Source of the DNA: DATJSJ01 sp035504175
Lineage (GTDB): Bacteria; Pseudomonadota; Alphaproteobacteria; Acetobacterales; Acetobacteraceae
NCBI GenBank assembly: GCA_035504175.1
Contig: DATJSJ010000231.1
Coordinates: 1 to 64,000, forward strand
Direction of reading: 5' to 3'
DNA: 64,000 bases
Below, in pieces: positions 15,269-24,997 of this stretch (within the stretch, counting starts at the first letter, position 1; each line of letters starts with the position of its first letter). Under the pieces are notes generated by a model that was not told where the DNA came from, ran no database searches, and worked only from the letters and a program-made list of their open reading frames with translations. The position numbers and the translations under genes were made by a program.

Positions 15269-18178
15269 ATGCGCCTGCTTCGGACCGCACTGCTCGGCCT
15301 CGTGCTCCTGCTGCTGCTTGCCGTCGCCGCTGCCTGGGTGCTGCCGGGCATGCTCGACTGGAACGGCGACCGCATGCTGATCGCCGCCTATGCCGGCTCC
15401 GCCATCGGCCGTCCGATCCGCATCGACGGGCCGATCACCCTGCACCTGTTCCCCGAGCCGGAACTGACCGCCGCCCGCATCTCGGTGGCCGGATCCGACG
15501 CCGGGCTCGGCCTCACCGCCCGCGAACTGCGGCTGCGCGTCGGGCTCGGCGCCCTGCTGCAGGGCCGCATCGACGCCCGCGCCCTGGTGTTGCAGTCGCC
15601 GGAACTGCGCCTGCCCTGGCCGCTCGATTTCCGCCCCAGCCTGGCGCGCCCGCCCGGCTGGCTCGCCGGGCTGCACGCCCGCATCGAGGACGGACGGCTC
15701 GCCATCGGCCGGGTCGTGCTGACCAACGTCGCCGGCGTCCTGTCGCGCAACGCCGATACCGGCACCCTCGCCGCGCGCGGCGTCGCCGAGGCCGCCGGTC
15801 GTCCCTGGCGGTTCAGCGTCCGTCTGTCAGAGCCCGGCGGCGACGGCACCGCCGCGCTCGATCTCGGCGTCGACGGCGATGGCCCGGTCGCCGGCACCCG
15901 CGTCACCTTCTCCGGTCAGGTGGCGCGGGACGGCGCGCTGCAAGGCCAGGTGACCGGCGGCGGCGCGGATCTGGCGGCCCTGCTGCCGGGCCCCGCGGTG
16001 GCTTGGCGCGGCGAGGGCCGGCTCACCGCCTCCGGCGGCCTGGTCGCCGCGGACGAGCTCGCGCTGCGCATCGGTGCCTCGCCGGCGACCGGCGCGGTGG
16101 CGCTGCGCCTCTCCCCGGCGGTGCGCCTGGACGTGGCGCTCGCGGCGAGCCGGCTCGATCTCAATGCCTGGCTTCCGGCGCTGCTCGGCCAGAGCGCGCC
16201 GGCGCTGCCGACCGGCATCGACCTCTCCGCCGAGGCGGCAGACCTGCATGGCGCGCTGCTCGGGCGGCTGCGCGCCGCCTTCGACCTGCACCGCGATTCG
16301 GTCACCCTGCGCGAAGCCTCGGCGACGCTGCCCGGCGACGCCGCGCTGCGTCTGACCGGCCGTATCGCCCGCGGTCGCGGCCCGCCGCGCTTCACCGGCA
16401 CCGCGAGTCTGGCCGCGCCCGATCTGCACACCACATTGCACTGGCTCGCCGGATTCGGCCTTCGAGGCATCGACGCCGCCCCTGCCACGGCGCTGCGCAG
16501 CGCCGACCTGACCGCGACCGTCACCGCCGCGGGCGGCCGCGTCAGCCTCACCGAGCTGCGTGGCACCCTCGACGCGGCACAGCTCTCCGGCGAACTCGCC
16601 TGGCAGAGCGGCGCGCGGCCGCTGGTCAAGGCGGAACTCTCGCTCGACCGGCTGCCGCTCGATCCCTGGCTGCCGGCATCGCCGCCCGCCCTGGCGGCGC
16701 TGGCCGCGGCGCCGCGCGGCTTCGATCTCGATCTCGACCTCGCGGCGCGACACGCCTCCTGGCAGGGCGAGGCGATCGACGGGCTTCACCTCGTGGCCAC
16801 CGCCACCGCAAGCGGCGGGCTGCACCTGCAACGCGGCGCGGCGACGCTGCGGGGCTGGACGATCACCGGCGCCGGCACCATCGCCTCGGGTGGCGTGGTC
16901 CGCGGCGCCGAACTCACCGCCACCGCGCCCGACGGGCAGGCCCTCGGCGCCTTGCTGCCGGAGGACTGGCGCGGCACGCCGGCCTTGTGGCGCGGCCCGG
17001 TCGCGCTGCACGCGACCGCGGACGGGCCGCCGAAGGCGCTGGACGTCGATCTCGGCCTCGATCTCGGCGACGCGAGGCTGGAAGCCCGGCCCCGTGTCGA
17101 TCTGCCCGCCGGCACCTGGTCCGGGCCGCTGACGCTGCGCCATCCCGGCGCGTCGCGCCTGCTGCGCATGCTGGGGCTGGGCCAAGCCGACTGGATCGGC
17201 GAGGGCTCGCTCGCGCTCATCGCCGACGTGCACGGCGATGCCGCCGGCTGGACCGCCGATCGCTTCGACCTGACCGCCGGCGATCTGCGCGCCACCGGCG
17301 ATCTCGCCTTCGCCGCGGGCCGTCGCACCCTCTCCGGCCACCTGCATGCCGAGCGCCTGCCGCTGCCATGGCCCGGCCTGCGATCGGCCGCGCCGATGCG
17401 GCTGCTCGACTGGCTCGGGCTGGCGCAGGGGTGGCAGGCGCGGCTGCAGGTCGATGCCGGCGAGGTGCTGCTGGGCGACGCGTCGGTGCTGCAGCAGGTG
17501 AGCGCCGCGGTGACGCTGCGGGACCGGTCGCTGCAGATCGACGAGCTGGCCGCCCGGTTGGGCGGCGGCACGCTGCACGGCGATCTCGCCCTGGACGTCG
17601 GCGCGGCGTCGCCGCAGTTCACCGCGAGTGCCGCCCTGAGCGGCGCGGTCGTCTCCGGACCGGTCCTCGACCTGCCGCTCGATCTGACCGACGGCCGGCT
17701 GGACGGCACGCTGCAGGTGCATGGCGACGGGCGCGCGCCCTCCGCCATCCTCGCGACGCTGGACGGCACGGTCGATGCAACGGCTGGCGAGGGGATGGTC
17801 TCGGGCTTCGACCTCGATCGCCTGCGGCGTGTGCTCTCCGCCGCGAAGGACGACGCGCTGCGGCCGACCGCCCAGGTGGCGGAAGCCGCCGCGGCGCTGC
17901 GCGGCGGCGACAGCGGCTTCGACACGCTCGCCCTGCACGGCACGATCCGCCACGGCGAGCTCACCCTCAGCGCCTCGCACATGCAGGGCAGCGAGGGCGG
18001 CGCGACGCTCGATGGCAGCGCCGACCTGATCGGCGACGCGCTCGATCTGCGGCTGCAACTCCGCCCCGCCGTGTCGGGTGCGCCGGCGGTCGGGTTGCTG
18101 CTCGCCGGCCCCGCAGCGTCGCCCCGGCTGGTGCCGGAACTCGCCGGGCTGGCGCGCTGGCAGGCCTCGGCACACTGA
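15269..18178 (+). CDS. AsmA family protein
   Basis: Large inner-membrane-anchored periplasmic protein of the AsmA/TamB-like superfamily, whose members are implicated in outer-membrane assembly and inter-membrane lipid transport. The 969-residue product starts with a basic MRLLR and one signal-anchor helix (about 5-26), then an AsmA N-terminal block (GRPIRIDGPITLHLFPEPELTA, about 50-71). Long beta-rich repeats follow (LTASG, GTLHGDLAL, GDLRATGDLAF), with an AsmA_2-type end where FDLDRLRRVLSAAKDDALR and the SGFDTLALHGTI block occur. The ATG at 15269 was chosen over a longer open frame because it starts right at the anchor helix. No specific substrate can be assigned. Confidence 0.88.
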   Translation: MRLLRTALLGLVLLLLLAVAAAWVLPGMLDWNGDRMLIAAYAGSAIGRPIRIDGPITLHLFPEPELTAARISVAGSDAGLGLTARELRLRVGLGALLQGRIDARALVLQSPELRLPWPLDFRPSLARPPGWLAGLHARIEDGRLAIGRVVLTNVAGVLSRNADTGTLAARGVAEAAGRPWRFSVRLSEPGGDGTAALDLGVDGDGPVAGTRVTFSGQVARDGALQGQVTGGGADLAALLPGPAVAWRGEGRLTASGGLVAADELALRIGASPATGAVALRLSPAVRLDVALAASRLDLNAWLPALLGQSAPALPTGIDLSAEAADLHGALLGRLRAAFDLHRDSVTLREASATLPGDAALRLTGRIARGRGPPRFTGTASLAAPDLHTTLHWLAGFGLRGIDAAPATALRSADLTATVTAAGGRVSLTELRGTLDAAQLSGELAWQSGARPLVKAELSLDRLPLDPWLPASPPALAALAAAPRGFDLDLDLAARHASWQGEAIDGLHLVATATASGGLHLQRGAATLRGWTITGAGTIASGGVVRGAELTATAPDGQALGALLPEDWRGTPALWRGPVALHATADGPPKALDVDLGLDLGDARLEARPRVDLPAGTWSGPLTLRHPGASRLLRMLGLGQADWIGEGSLALIADVHGDAAGWTADRFDLTAGDLRATGDLAFAAGRRTLSGHLHAERLPLPWPGLRSAAPMRLLDWLGLAQGWQARLQVDAGEVLLGDASVLQQVSAAVTLRDRSLQIDELAARLGGGTLHGDLALDVGAASPQFTASAALSGAVVSGPVLDLPLDLTDGRLDGTLQVHGDGRAPSAILATLDGTVDATAGEGMVSGFDLDRLRRVLSAAKDDALRPTAQVAEAAAALRGGDSGFDTLALHGTIRHGELTLSASHMQGSEGGATLDGSADLIGDALDLRLQLRPAVSGAPAVGLLLAGPAASPRLVPELAGLARWQASAH

Positions 18179-18289
18179 CCCGCAGCCGGCGCCGCCGCGG
18201 TCGACCGGGACCGCGCGCGACAGATCGCGGCCGGTATGGGATAGGGGCGGGATGGCACCGGGGGGAGGTGGGCAGCGGATGACGGCGGC

Positions 18290-19411
18290 ATGAGCGACAC
18301 CGGCGCCGCCGCGCTGCGCGTCGCGCATCTGACGCCGGCCTATTTTGCCCCGGAATCCACGGTCGGCGGCGGTGAGCGCTATGTCTACTACCTCGCTCAG
18401 GCCTTGCGGCGCGTCGGCGGTTTCGAACAGCTGATCCTCGCCATGGGTCCGGCCGAGCGCAGCTTCCGGTTGGACGACATACCGGTGCGGGTGCTGTGCA
18501 ACGAATCGCCGGTGCCGAACGCGATGGCCGCCTGCACGAGCGAACTGTGGCAGGCGCTGCGCGGCATCGACCTCGTGCACATCCACCAGTCGCTCACCGT
18601 GTTCGGTGCCTATGCGACCGCAATCGCCCGCTCGCTCGGCATCCCGGCGATCGGCACCGATCTCGGCGGCGGCGAGAATGTGCTGATGCTCGCAGGAGGC
18701 GGACTCAGGCTGCTCGACGGCGTGGTGTCGATCTCCCGCTTCGCGCATGACCTGATCGCCGGCGCCTGTGACGGGCCGCACGCGGTGCTGGTCGGGCCGG
18801 TTGACACCGACCATTTCGCCCCGGCGCCGCAAGGCGCGCGCGACCGGCGACTTGTGCTGTGCGTCAGCCGCATCATGCCGCACAAGGGCATCGACCGGGT
18901 GATCGCGGCGCTGCCGGACGGCCTGCGGCTGATCGTCGCCGGACGCATCTATCACGAGCCCTACTACCGTCTGCTTCAGGACATGGCGCAGGGGAAGGAC
19001 GTGCAGTTCGTGCACGATGCCGATGACGCGGCGCTGCTCGATCTGTATCGGCGGGCCGGGCTGTTCGTGCAGGCCTCGACCGCACGCGACATCTACGGCA
19101 CGCCGATCGTCAAGCCGGAGCTCATGGGGCTGACCACGCTCGAGGCGCTGGCCTGCGGCCTGCCGGCGGCGGTATCGGACACCGCCTCGCTGCCGGAGCT
19201 GGTGCCCGATCTGCGCTTCGGCCGGGTGTTCGCCGACGATGCCGATCTGGCGGCGATCCTGCTCGATGTCCGCCACGCGTTGTGGCCGGCGCCGGAGGCA
19301 GGCGCATTGGCCCGCGCGCATGTGCTGCGACACCATGGCATGGCAGCGATCGGACAGGATCTCGCCGCGCTCTATCGCCAGGTGGTCGCGCGGCGGCGGG
19401 ACGGCGCCTGA
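18290..19411 (+). CDS. GT4-family glycosyltransferase (GT-B fold)
   Basis: Predicted cytoplasmic sugar-nucleotide-dependent glycosyltransferase for a surface glycan. The 373-residue product has an N-terminal VAHLTPAYFAPESTVGGGERYV donor/acceptor motif (about 11-32), a central LVGPVDTDHFAP segment and a C-terminal KPELMGLTTLEALACGLP motif (about 275-292) with the E-x7-E pattern of retaining GT4 enzymes. It ends in a TGATG overlap with the next glycosyltransferase, so the two are translationally coupled. The acceptor and sugar are not predictable from the sequence. A GGGGGAGGTGGG-type ribosome site lies some 20 nt upstream. Confidence 0.88.
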   Translation: MSDTGAAALRVAHLTPAYFAPESTVGGGERYVYYLAQALRRVGGFEQLILAMGPAERSFRLDDIPVRVLCNESPVPNAMAACTSELWQALRGIDLVHIHQSLTVFGAYATAIARSLGIPAIGTDLGGGENVLMLAGGGLRLLDGVVSISRFAHDLIAGACDGPHAVLVGPVDTDHFAPAPQGARDRRLVLCVSRIMPHKGIDRVIAALPDGLRLIVAGRIYHEPYYRLLQDMAQGKDVQFVHDADDAALLDLYRRAGLFVQASTARDIYGTPIVKPELMGLTTLEALACGLPAAVSDTASLPELVPDLRFGRVFADDADLAAILLDVRHALWPAPEAGALARAHVLRHHGMAAIGQDLAALYRQVVARRRDGA

Positions 19412-20667
19412 TGCGCATCCTGTTGCTGAGCAATCTGTTTCCTCCGGCGATGCTGGGCGGCTATGAGCGCGCCTGTGCCAATGTCGCGGCCGGACTCGCG
19501 GCGCGTGGCCACACGGTGCGCGTGTTGTCGGGCTGGTCGCACCTGCCGCTGCCGGCCGGCGAGCCCGACTGGATCGATCGCGGCCTCGACCTCTCGCGCT
19601 TCTTTCGTGAGGAGACGTCACATCGGCTGCTCGAGGACCGCGACCTGCATGGTTCTATCTGCTCCTCGCTGGCGAACACGTTCTGCGTGCTCGACCGGAT
19701 GCGCCGCTTTCGCCCCGACATCGTCTATGTCTGGAACGTCGTCGGCCTCGGCGCTGCAGCGCTGCTCGATCTGCTGAACCGGATCGATGTCCCGTGGGCC
19801 ATTCACCTGATGGATCGCGTGCCGTCGGAGATCATCGGCGGTGCATCCCCGGCGGTGCTGGGCTTGTTCGACGCGCACGATGGCGGGCTCTATGACGGCG
19901 CACGCGTGCTGGTGATGAGCCGGCTGCTGTTGGACGAGATCGAGTCGATGACCGGCTTCACCCTGCCGCAGGCCGAGATCGTCCCGGGCTGGGTCGATCT
20001 GGCGACGGCCGTGCCGCACGCTGCGTACCGGCGCGACGGGACCACCCGCTTCGTCACCGCCGGCGCGCTGATCCCGCAGAAGGGGATCGGGTTGATGATC
20101 GAGGCGGCGGCGCGGCTGAAGGGCGAGCAGCGGCGCTTTCGTCTCGACATCTACGGCGATGGCGACCGCGCCACCTATGTCGCGATGGCGCGGGCATGGC
20201 AGGTCGATGACCGGGTGCGCTTCCTCGGCCCGCGGCCGCAGCCGGAGCTCATCCGTCTTCTGGCCGACTATGACGCCTTCCTGTTTCCGACCTGGGAGCG
20301 CGAACCGTTCGGCTTTGCGCCGCTGGAGGCGGCGGGGTCCGGCACGCCGCCGATCATGACGCGCAACTGCGGCGCGGCGGAGCGGCTGGTGGACGAGGTG
20401 CATTGCCTGAAAATCGACCGCGACGCGGCATCGCTCGCCGCGGCGATGACCCGGGTGGCGACGGGCAGCGTCGATCTGGCGCGGCTCGGCCGGGCCGGGC
20501 AGCGCCTGGTGGCGCAGGACCTGACACTGTCCCGGGCGCTCGACCGGATCGAGGCGGTGCTGCAGGCCCAGGGCCGCCCGTGGCGAGGGGAAGCGGCGGC
20601 GGACCCGAAGCTGCCGCTGCTCCTCTATCTCAAGCACCATCTCTCCCTCAGCCTGCGATTCGGCTGA
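19411..20667 (+). CDS. GT4-family glycosyltransferase (GT-B fold)
   Basis: Second glycosyltransferase of the cluster, 418 residues. It starts MRILLLSNLFPPAMLGGYER, the standard GT4 N-terminal strand and Gly-rich loop. A FVTAGALIPQKGIGLMIEAA segment opens the C-terminal Rossmann domain at about 212-231, and PTWEREPFGFAPLEAAGSG (about 292-310) holds the E-x7-E nucleotide-sugar site. The ATG at 19411 overlaps the preceding TGA. It is followed 18 nt later by the FkbM methyltransferase gene. The three genes look like one operon building or decorating an extracellular polysaccharide, lipopolysaccharide or glycoprotein; the product is unknown. Confidence 0.88.
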   Translation: MRILLLSNLFPPAMLGGYERACANVAAGLAARGHTVRVLSGWSHLPLPAGEPDWIDRGLDLSRFFREETSHRLLEDRDLHGSICSSLANTFCVLDRMRRFRPDIVYVWNVVGLGAAALLDLLNRIDVPWAIHLMDRVPSEIIGGASPAVLGLFDAHDGGLYDGARVLVMSRLLLDEIESMTGFTLPQAEIVPGWVDLATAVPHAAYRRDGTTRFVTAGALIPQKGIGLMIEAAARLKGEQRRFRLDIYGDGDRATYVAMARAWQVDDRVRFLGPRPQPELIRLLADYDAFLFPTWEREPFGFAPLEAAGSGTPPIMTRNCGAAERLVDEVHCLKIDRDAASLAAAMTRVATGSVDLARLGRAGQRLVAQDLTLSRALDRIEAVLQAQGRPWRGEAAADPKLPLLLYLKHHLSLSLRFG

Positions 20668-20685
20668 GCGGCAGCGGGAGGCAAT

Positions 20686-22023
20686 ATGGATCTGGCGCGA
20701 ATCCGGGACCGCGGTCGTTCGACCAGCGGCAGGGGCTGGGCCACCAACCCGATGCGCGGCGCGCTCTGGCGCCTGTCGCTGCCGTACTACGAGGCGCTGG
20801 CGGCCGAATTTCACGCCGAGCTGGCCGCCTTGCGGCAGATGCGCGAGCAGGCCGAGGCGGATCGTGCCGTGACGCTCGATGAGCGGCTCGCCGCCTTGCG
20901 CGACGAGCTCGCCGGTCAGACCGCGTCGCGACCCGCCGACGCGGCGGAGCTGCGGACGAAGCTCGCGGAGCTGCACGGCGAACTGCGCGGGGAGCTCGCC
21001 TCCATGATCGCCTCGCGTCAGGCGGGTGCCACCAAGGACGCGATGGCGATCGCGCACCGGCTCGGCGGTCTGGAGGAGGAAGCGGCGGCCGCGGCGCAGG
21101 CGCGGACGCGGCTGGAGGAGTCGATCGCCACGGTGCGCGCCGAGGCACAGCACGCCGTCGCCTATGTCGAGGCGGTGCATCGGGACTCTGTCGCGGCGGT
21201 CGAGGGATTGCGCGCGGCGCTCGGCGAGCGCATCGACGCGATCGCGCGAGGCGCCCCGCTGCGCGCCGGCGATCGGATCGCGCTCGGCCGCGGCAATCTG
21301 GTACTCGTGGCGACCCCGGAGGGGCCGCGTTTCATCGTGCGCCAGCACGATCTGATCGGCCGCCTCGTGGCCGACGGCCAGGAATGGGAGCCGCATGTCC
21401 GCGCCGCGATCGAGCGGGCCGCACGGCCGGACGGTATTGCGGTGGATGCCGGCGCCTATATCGGGTTGCACACCGTCACCATGGCGCGCTGCTTCGCCCA
21501 TGTGCACGCCTTCGAGCCGCAACGGGGCATCTATCAGCTCCTGTGCGGCAACCTGGTGCTGAACGGCTGCGCCAATGTCGAGGCGCATCAGCTCGCGCTG
21601 TACGACCATGCCGGCGGCATGCGCCTGGCGCCACCCGAGCGGCAGGAGATTCCGACGCCGATGGCGGATGGGCAGCCCGACTACGCGCGAATCAGCAACG
21701 CTGCGGCGCTGACTTTCGAAAGTCTCGACGGCGGCGCCGGGGAAGTGCGCGCCGTGACGCTGGACGAACTTGGCCTGGAGGGCGTCGCGCTAATCAAGAT
21801 CGACACCCAGGGCGCCGATCTCAGGGTGCTGCGCGGCGCCGAGGCGACGATCCGCCGCTGCCGGCCGGTCGTGTTGTTCGAATGGGAGCGCGATCTCGCT
21901 GCCCAGCACGGCAGCGCGCTCGAGGAGTTTCCTGCCTTCTTCGCCCCGTTCGACTATGAGGTCGCCGTGCTGCACGAGACCACGCCCGGGCGGCAGGCGG
22001 ATTACGTGGCAACGCCGCGCTGA
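20686..22023 (+). CDS. FkbM-family methyltransferase with long N-terminal coiled coil
   Basis: The 445-residue product has two parts. Residues about 35-190 are Ala/Glu/Arg-rich and heptad-like, a predicted coiled coil. Residues about 225-440 form a SAM-dependent FkbM methyltransferase: VDAGAYIGLHTVTMAR (about 247-262) is the SAM loop, HAFEPQ follows, and ALIKIDTQGADLRVLRGA (about 368-385) is the FkbM-specific motif. FkbM enzymes O-methylate sugars and polyketides. Co-directional and 18 nt after two glycosyltransferases, it probably methylates the glycan, with the coiled coil acting as a scaffold or length ruler (inference). Start ATG 20686 has a GGGAGG ribosome site. Confidence 0.87.
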   Translation: MDLARIRDRGRSTSGRGWATNPMRGALWRLSLPYYEALAAEFHAELAALRQMREQAEADRAVTLDERLAALRDELAGQTASRPADAAELRTKLAELHGELRGELASMIASRQAGATKDAMAIAHRLGGLEEEAAAAAQARTRLEESIATVRAEAQHAVAYVEAVHRDSVAAVEGLRAALGERIDAIARGAPLRAGDRIALGRGNLVLVATPEGPRFIVRQHDLIGRLVADGQEWEPHVRAAIERAARPDGIAVDAGAYIGLHTVTMARCFAHVHAFEPQRGIYQLLCGNLVLNGCANVEAHQLALYDHAGGMRLAPPERQEIPTPMADGQPDYARISNAAALTFESLDGGAGEVRAVTLDELGLEGVALIKIDTQGADLRVLRGAEATIRRCRPVVLFEWERDLAAQHGSALEEFPAFFAPFDYEVAVLHETTPGRQADYVATPR

Positions 22024-22052
22024 GGCACGGCGGGCCCGGCGGTCGCGGCATG

Positions 22053-22077
22053 GCGGCGTCGGAGGACCGGACGCCGC
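22053..22077. terminator. Hairpin between convergent FkbM and cheZ genes
   Basis: Perfect 8-bp arms (22053-22060 and 22070-22077) around a 9-nt loop in the 67-nt space between two converging genes. There is no T-run, so it is at most a weak or Rho-assisted bidirectional terminator. Confidence 0.45.
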
Positions 22078-22090
22078 GCCTGCCGCGGCC

Positions 22091-22735
22091 TCAGAAATCG
22101 TTCAGCAGCGCGTCGATATCGGCCTGCGCCATTGCGGCGTTCGGTAGTTGCGGGCCGTTCAGCAGATGCGCATCGGGATGCCGGTCGGCGCCGCCGCCGC
22201 CGATGCCGGCGCTGTCCCAGCGATGCTGGCCGAATGTCTCGATGATCCGCGTGACCTTCGCTTCCACCGATTTCAGCGTGCTGACCACTTTGGTGATGCG
22301 CTGGCCGGTGATGTCCTGGAAGCTGCACGCCTCGTAGATGCGGGTCGTGGCGTCCTGCACCACGGCGGCGGACGGGCCCTCCGGCCGGCCGGCCGTGTCG
22401 TCCAGCATCTCGCACGCCTCGAGAATTGCGTTCGTCGCCTCGGCCGTGTGCGACACCACCGCGTCGAGCTCGTCGCTGGCGGCCGAGACATTGGCATTGG
22501 CCGCGTCCTCGGCGCGCAGCGCCGCAATCTCCTCCTTCGCGGCGGCGATCGTCTGGCCGAGATCCTCGACCTCCCGCAGCAACTCCTGTTCATGCGCGGA
22601 GAGCTGCGTGCCGAGCGTCTCGACCACCGCGCGCACGATGTCGCCGATCATCTGTGGCTGCGCCGCCGGGTAGCGCGAGCAGATCGCGGTCAGGCGCTCG
22701 GCGAGCAGACGAATATCCGGAGCCGGTTCAGACAT
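22091..22735 (-). CDS. cheZ: CheY-phosphate phosphatase CheZ
   Basis: Dephosphorylates CheY-P in chemotaxis. The 214-residue product is almost all helical. The catalytic motif SFQDITGQRI holds D141 and Q145, equivalent to D143 and Q147 of E. coli CheZ, and the C-terminal tail QADIDALLNDF matches the CheY-binding peptide at the end of CheZ proteins. No other chemotaxis or flagellar gene lies within this window, so the gene is an isolated cheZ here. It converges on the glycan cluster. The 560 bp upstream is shared with the divergent ABC importer genes. Confidence 0.9.
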   Translation of the reverse strand: MSEPAPDIRLLAERLTAICSRYPAAQPQMIGDIVRAVVETLGTQLSAHEQELLREVEDLGQTIAAAKEEIAALRAEDAANANVSAASDELDAVVSHTAEATNAILEACEMLDDTAGRPEGPSAAVVQDATTRIYEACSFQDITGQRITKVVSTLKSVEAKVTRIIETFGQHRWDSAGIGGGGADRHPDAHLLNGPQLPNAAMAQADIDALLNDF

Positions 22736-23295
22736 CTCTGGCCACCTTCAGGCTAGGGGTTTTGCGCAGGGAGGCGGGCCGGTCGGATGAAGCGCATCCG
22801 GCCGCAGGCGCGGCCGGCGCCGGGCCTCGTTCGCCGGCAGCCACTGCCTGCCCCGGACCGACACCGGTGCCCGGCCGCCACGGCGAGGCGGGATGCGGTC
22901 CGCGCCGCTCCCCTGCTCGTGACGCGGGCGCCGGATCGGGGAGAGGCACGCGTCATCGCCGCTGGCTCCTGGATCAGGTCGGGCGATCCTATCGGCGGGC
23001 GATTAAGGCCCGGTTACGCGCGGGTGCACCCGTCCGGCATGGGCCCATCACGCCGGCACCACGGGGCGGAACGACCCGCCCGGCCGGTTGACAGTGCGAG
23101 AGCCGCCTCGTTTAGATGCCGCTCCATCATAGGGTTTTGGAACGCAGCGGCCGGGGCCCAGCCCCAGGCACCATATACGGCGCGGGTCACGACACGGTCC
23201 TTGCGCGACCCGGCATCCGGCGATCCCGGTCGTCCGGGCCGCGATCGCATTGCCCGCCGCCCAATCATCCGTACATCGCCAAGGGAGAGAGCGTC
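22736..23295. promoter_or_regulatory. 560-bp divergent intergenic region with a candidate promoter for the ABC importer
   Basis: No coding frame is convincing here. On the plus strand a perfect TTGACA occurs at 23088-23093, with a poor TTTAGA/TTAGAT -10 at 23111-23117 after 17-18 nt, which would give a leader of about 170 nt before the binding-protein gene at 23296. I see no FNR-type box or obvious operator in the stretch. Confidence 0.4.
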
Positions 23296-24978
23296 ATGAG
23301 GGTTGAGGAATACCAGCGCATGATGGGCTGGCAGACGGGCCGGCGCGGCCTGCTGCAGGGTGCCGCCGGGCTCGGGGCAGCCGCGTTGGCCGCGGGCGGT
23401 CTCGGAGCGATGCCGGCGCCGGCGCGGGCCGCGACCTCCATGTCGCCGCAGGAAATGGCGCTGCGCCGCGAGATCCTGAAGATCCCCGGTGTCGGCAAGG
23501 GATCGCCGACCGATGCCGACTGGCAGAAGGTTGGCGAGCTCTGCCTCGGGCCGACCAAGGAGCGGGTCAAACAAGGCGAGTTCAACGGCGTGCAGCTCAC
23601 CTTCATGGGGCTGAACAACCAGAACCTGCACGATTTCCTGTTCCGCGGCTTCCTCAAGCCGTGGGAGCGATACACCGGGGCGAAGATCACCTGGATCGAC
23701 CTCGCCCAGGCCGACTACAATCCGCGCCTGCAACAGGCGATCGCCACCGGCACGATCGATTTCGACATCCTGGAGATGGGCGCGCCCTTCGAGGGCCAGG
23801 TCTGCGGCAAGGGCCTGACCTCCGAGATGCCGGACGAGGTCAAGAAGCAGATCGATATCGACGACTACGTCGACTACCTCAAGCCGCCGGTCGGCACCTG
23901 GGACGGCAAGACCTATCGCGTCACCATCGACGGCGACTGCCACACGATCAACTATCGCACCGACGTCTTCTCCGACAAGGACCTGGCCAAGGCCTGGGCG
24001 GCGGCAGGCAACAAGCAGCCCTGGGGCAACCCGCGCACCTGGCAGGAGGTGCAGGCGGTGACCAAGTTCCTCAAGGGCAAGAAATTCGCCGGCCGCGACG
24101 TCTACGGCTATCTCGACGCGCCGAAGCCCTGGGGCGGGTTCTGCTTCTACTTCCTCGCCAGCCGCGCCACCGCCTACGTCAAATACCCCGGCGAGAAGGC
24201 CTGGCTGTTCGACGTCGACACGATGAAGCCGCGCGTCAACAATCCGGGCTGGGTGCGCGCCATCCAGGACGTGATCGACGCGCTGCCGTACGAGCCGCCG
24301 AATCAGATCAACGCCGACCCGAACACCACCGCCTTCCAGCAATTCCTCGCCGGCACCGGCAGCCTGCTCACCTGGTGGGGCGATATCGGCCAGATGGCCA
24401 ACACCAGCGATTCCTCGGTGGTCGGCAACGTCATCGGTTTCGACATCCTGCCCGGCTCCGACGACTTGTACAACCACAAGACCGGCAAATGGGAGAAGCT
24501 GCCGAGCGGGCCGAACTTCGCGCCGAACATGGCCTATCTCGGCTGGGGCATCTACGTGATGGCGCGGGTGAACGGCGACACCGCCAAGCACAAGGCGGCG
24601 TGGAGTGCGGCCGCGCATCTCGGCGGCAAGGATCTGTCGATCTGGACCGTGATGTACCCTTCCGGCTTCCAGGTGCACCGGCAAAGCCATTTCGACATCC
24701 CGGAATGGCTCGCCGCCGGCTACGAGAAGGACTACATCACCTCGTACCTGAACTCGGAATCGCACTCCTACAATCACCCGAACGGTGCGATCGAGCCGCG
24801 CATTCCCGGCATCTTCCAATACTACAGTCTGGCCGAGGACGAGCTCGCGAAGGTCTTCGCCGGCAAGGTCGATGCGCAAAAAGGCGCGGACAACATCGTC
24901 GCCGCCTGGGAGAAGCTGACCGACCAGCTCGGGCGGGAGAAGCAGATCGCGCTGTACAAGGCGTCGCTCGGCCTCTAA
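23296..24978 (+). CDS. ABC transporter substrate-binding protein, sugar (family 1) type, Tat-exported
   Basis: Periplasmic solute-binding component of a carbohydrate-type ABC importer. The 560-residue product is longer than the usual 400-450. It has a twin-arginine signal (R16-R17 in TGRRGLLQG), a hydrophobic core and an APARA cleavage region near 48-53. The mature part contains features of family 1 binding proteins, such as DFDILEMGAPFEGQ and a GTGSLLTWWGDIG segment. The start was set at ATG 23296, preceded by AAGGGAGAGA, because the longer upstream frame lacks a signal. Tat export implies folding in the cytoplasm before export. The substrate is not identifiable, but the permease neighbours are of the sugar (CUT1) type. 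Confidence 0.88.
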   Translation: MRVEEYQRMMGWQTGRRGLLQGAAGLGAAALAAGGLGAMPAPARAATSMSPQEMALRREILKIPGVGKGSPTDADWQKVGELCLGPTKERVKQGEFNGVQLTFMGLNNQNLHDFLFRGFLKPWERYTGAKITWIDLAQADYNPRLQQAIATGTIDFDILEMGAPFEGQVCGKGLTSEMPDEVKKQIDIDDYVDYLKPPVGTWDGKTYRVTIDGDCHTINYRTDVFSDKDLAKAWAAAGNKQPWGNPRTWQEVQAVTKFLKGKKFAGRDVYGYLDAPKPWGGFCFYFLASRATAYVKYPGEKAWLFDVDTMKPRVNNPGWVRAIQDVIDALPYEPPNQINADPNTTAFQQFLAGTGSLLTWWGDIGQMANTSDSSVVGNVIGFDILPGSDDLYNHKTGKWEKLPSGPNFAPNMAYLGWGIYVMARVNGDTAKHKAAWSAAAHLGGKDLSIWTVMYPSGFQVHRQSHFDIPEWLAAGYEKDYITSYLNSESHSYNHPNGAIEPRIPGIFQYYSLAEDELAKVFAGKVDAQKGADNIVAAWEKLTDQLGREKQIALYKASLGL

Positions 24979-24997
24979 CGAGGCACCGCACAGCCGG

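Noticed and set aside
15827..19621. Minus-strand open frame of over 1200 codons antisense to the AsmA and glycosyltransferase genes
   Set aside because: Low-complexity Arg/Gln/Gly composition and no start context; the plus strand carries clear AsmA and GT4 motifs throughout.
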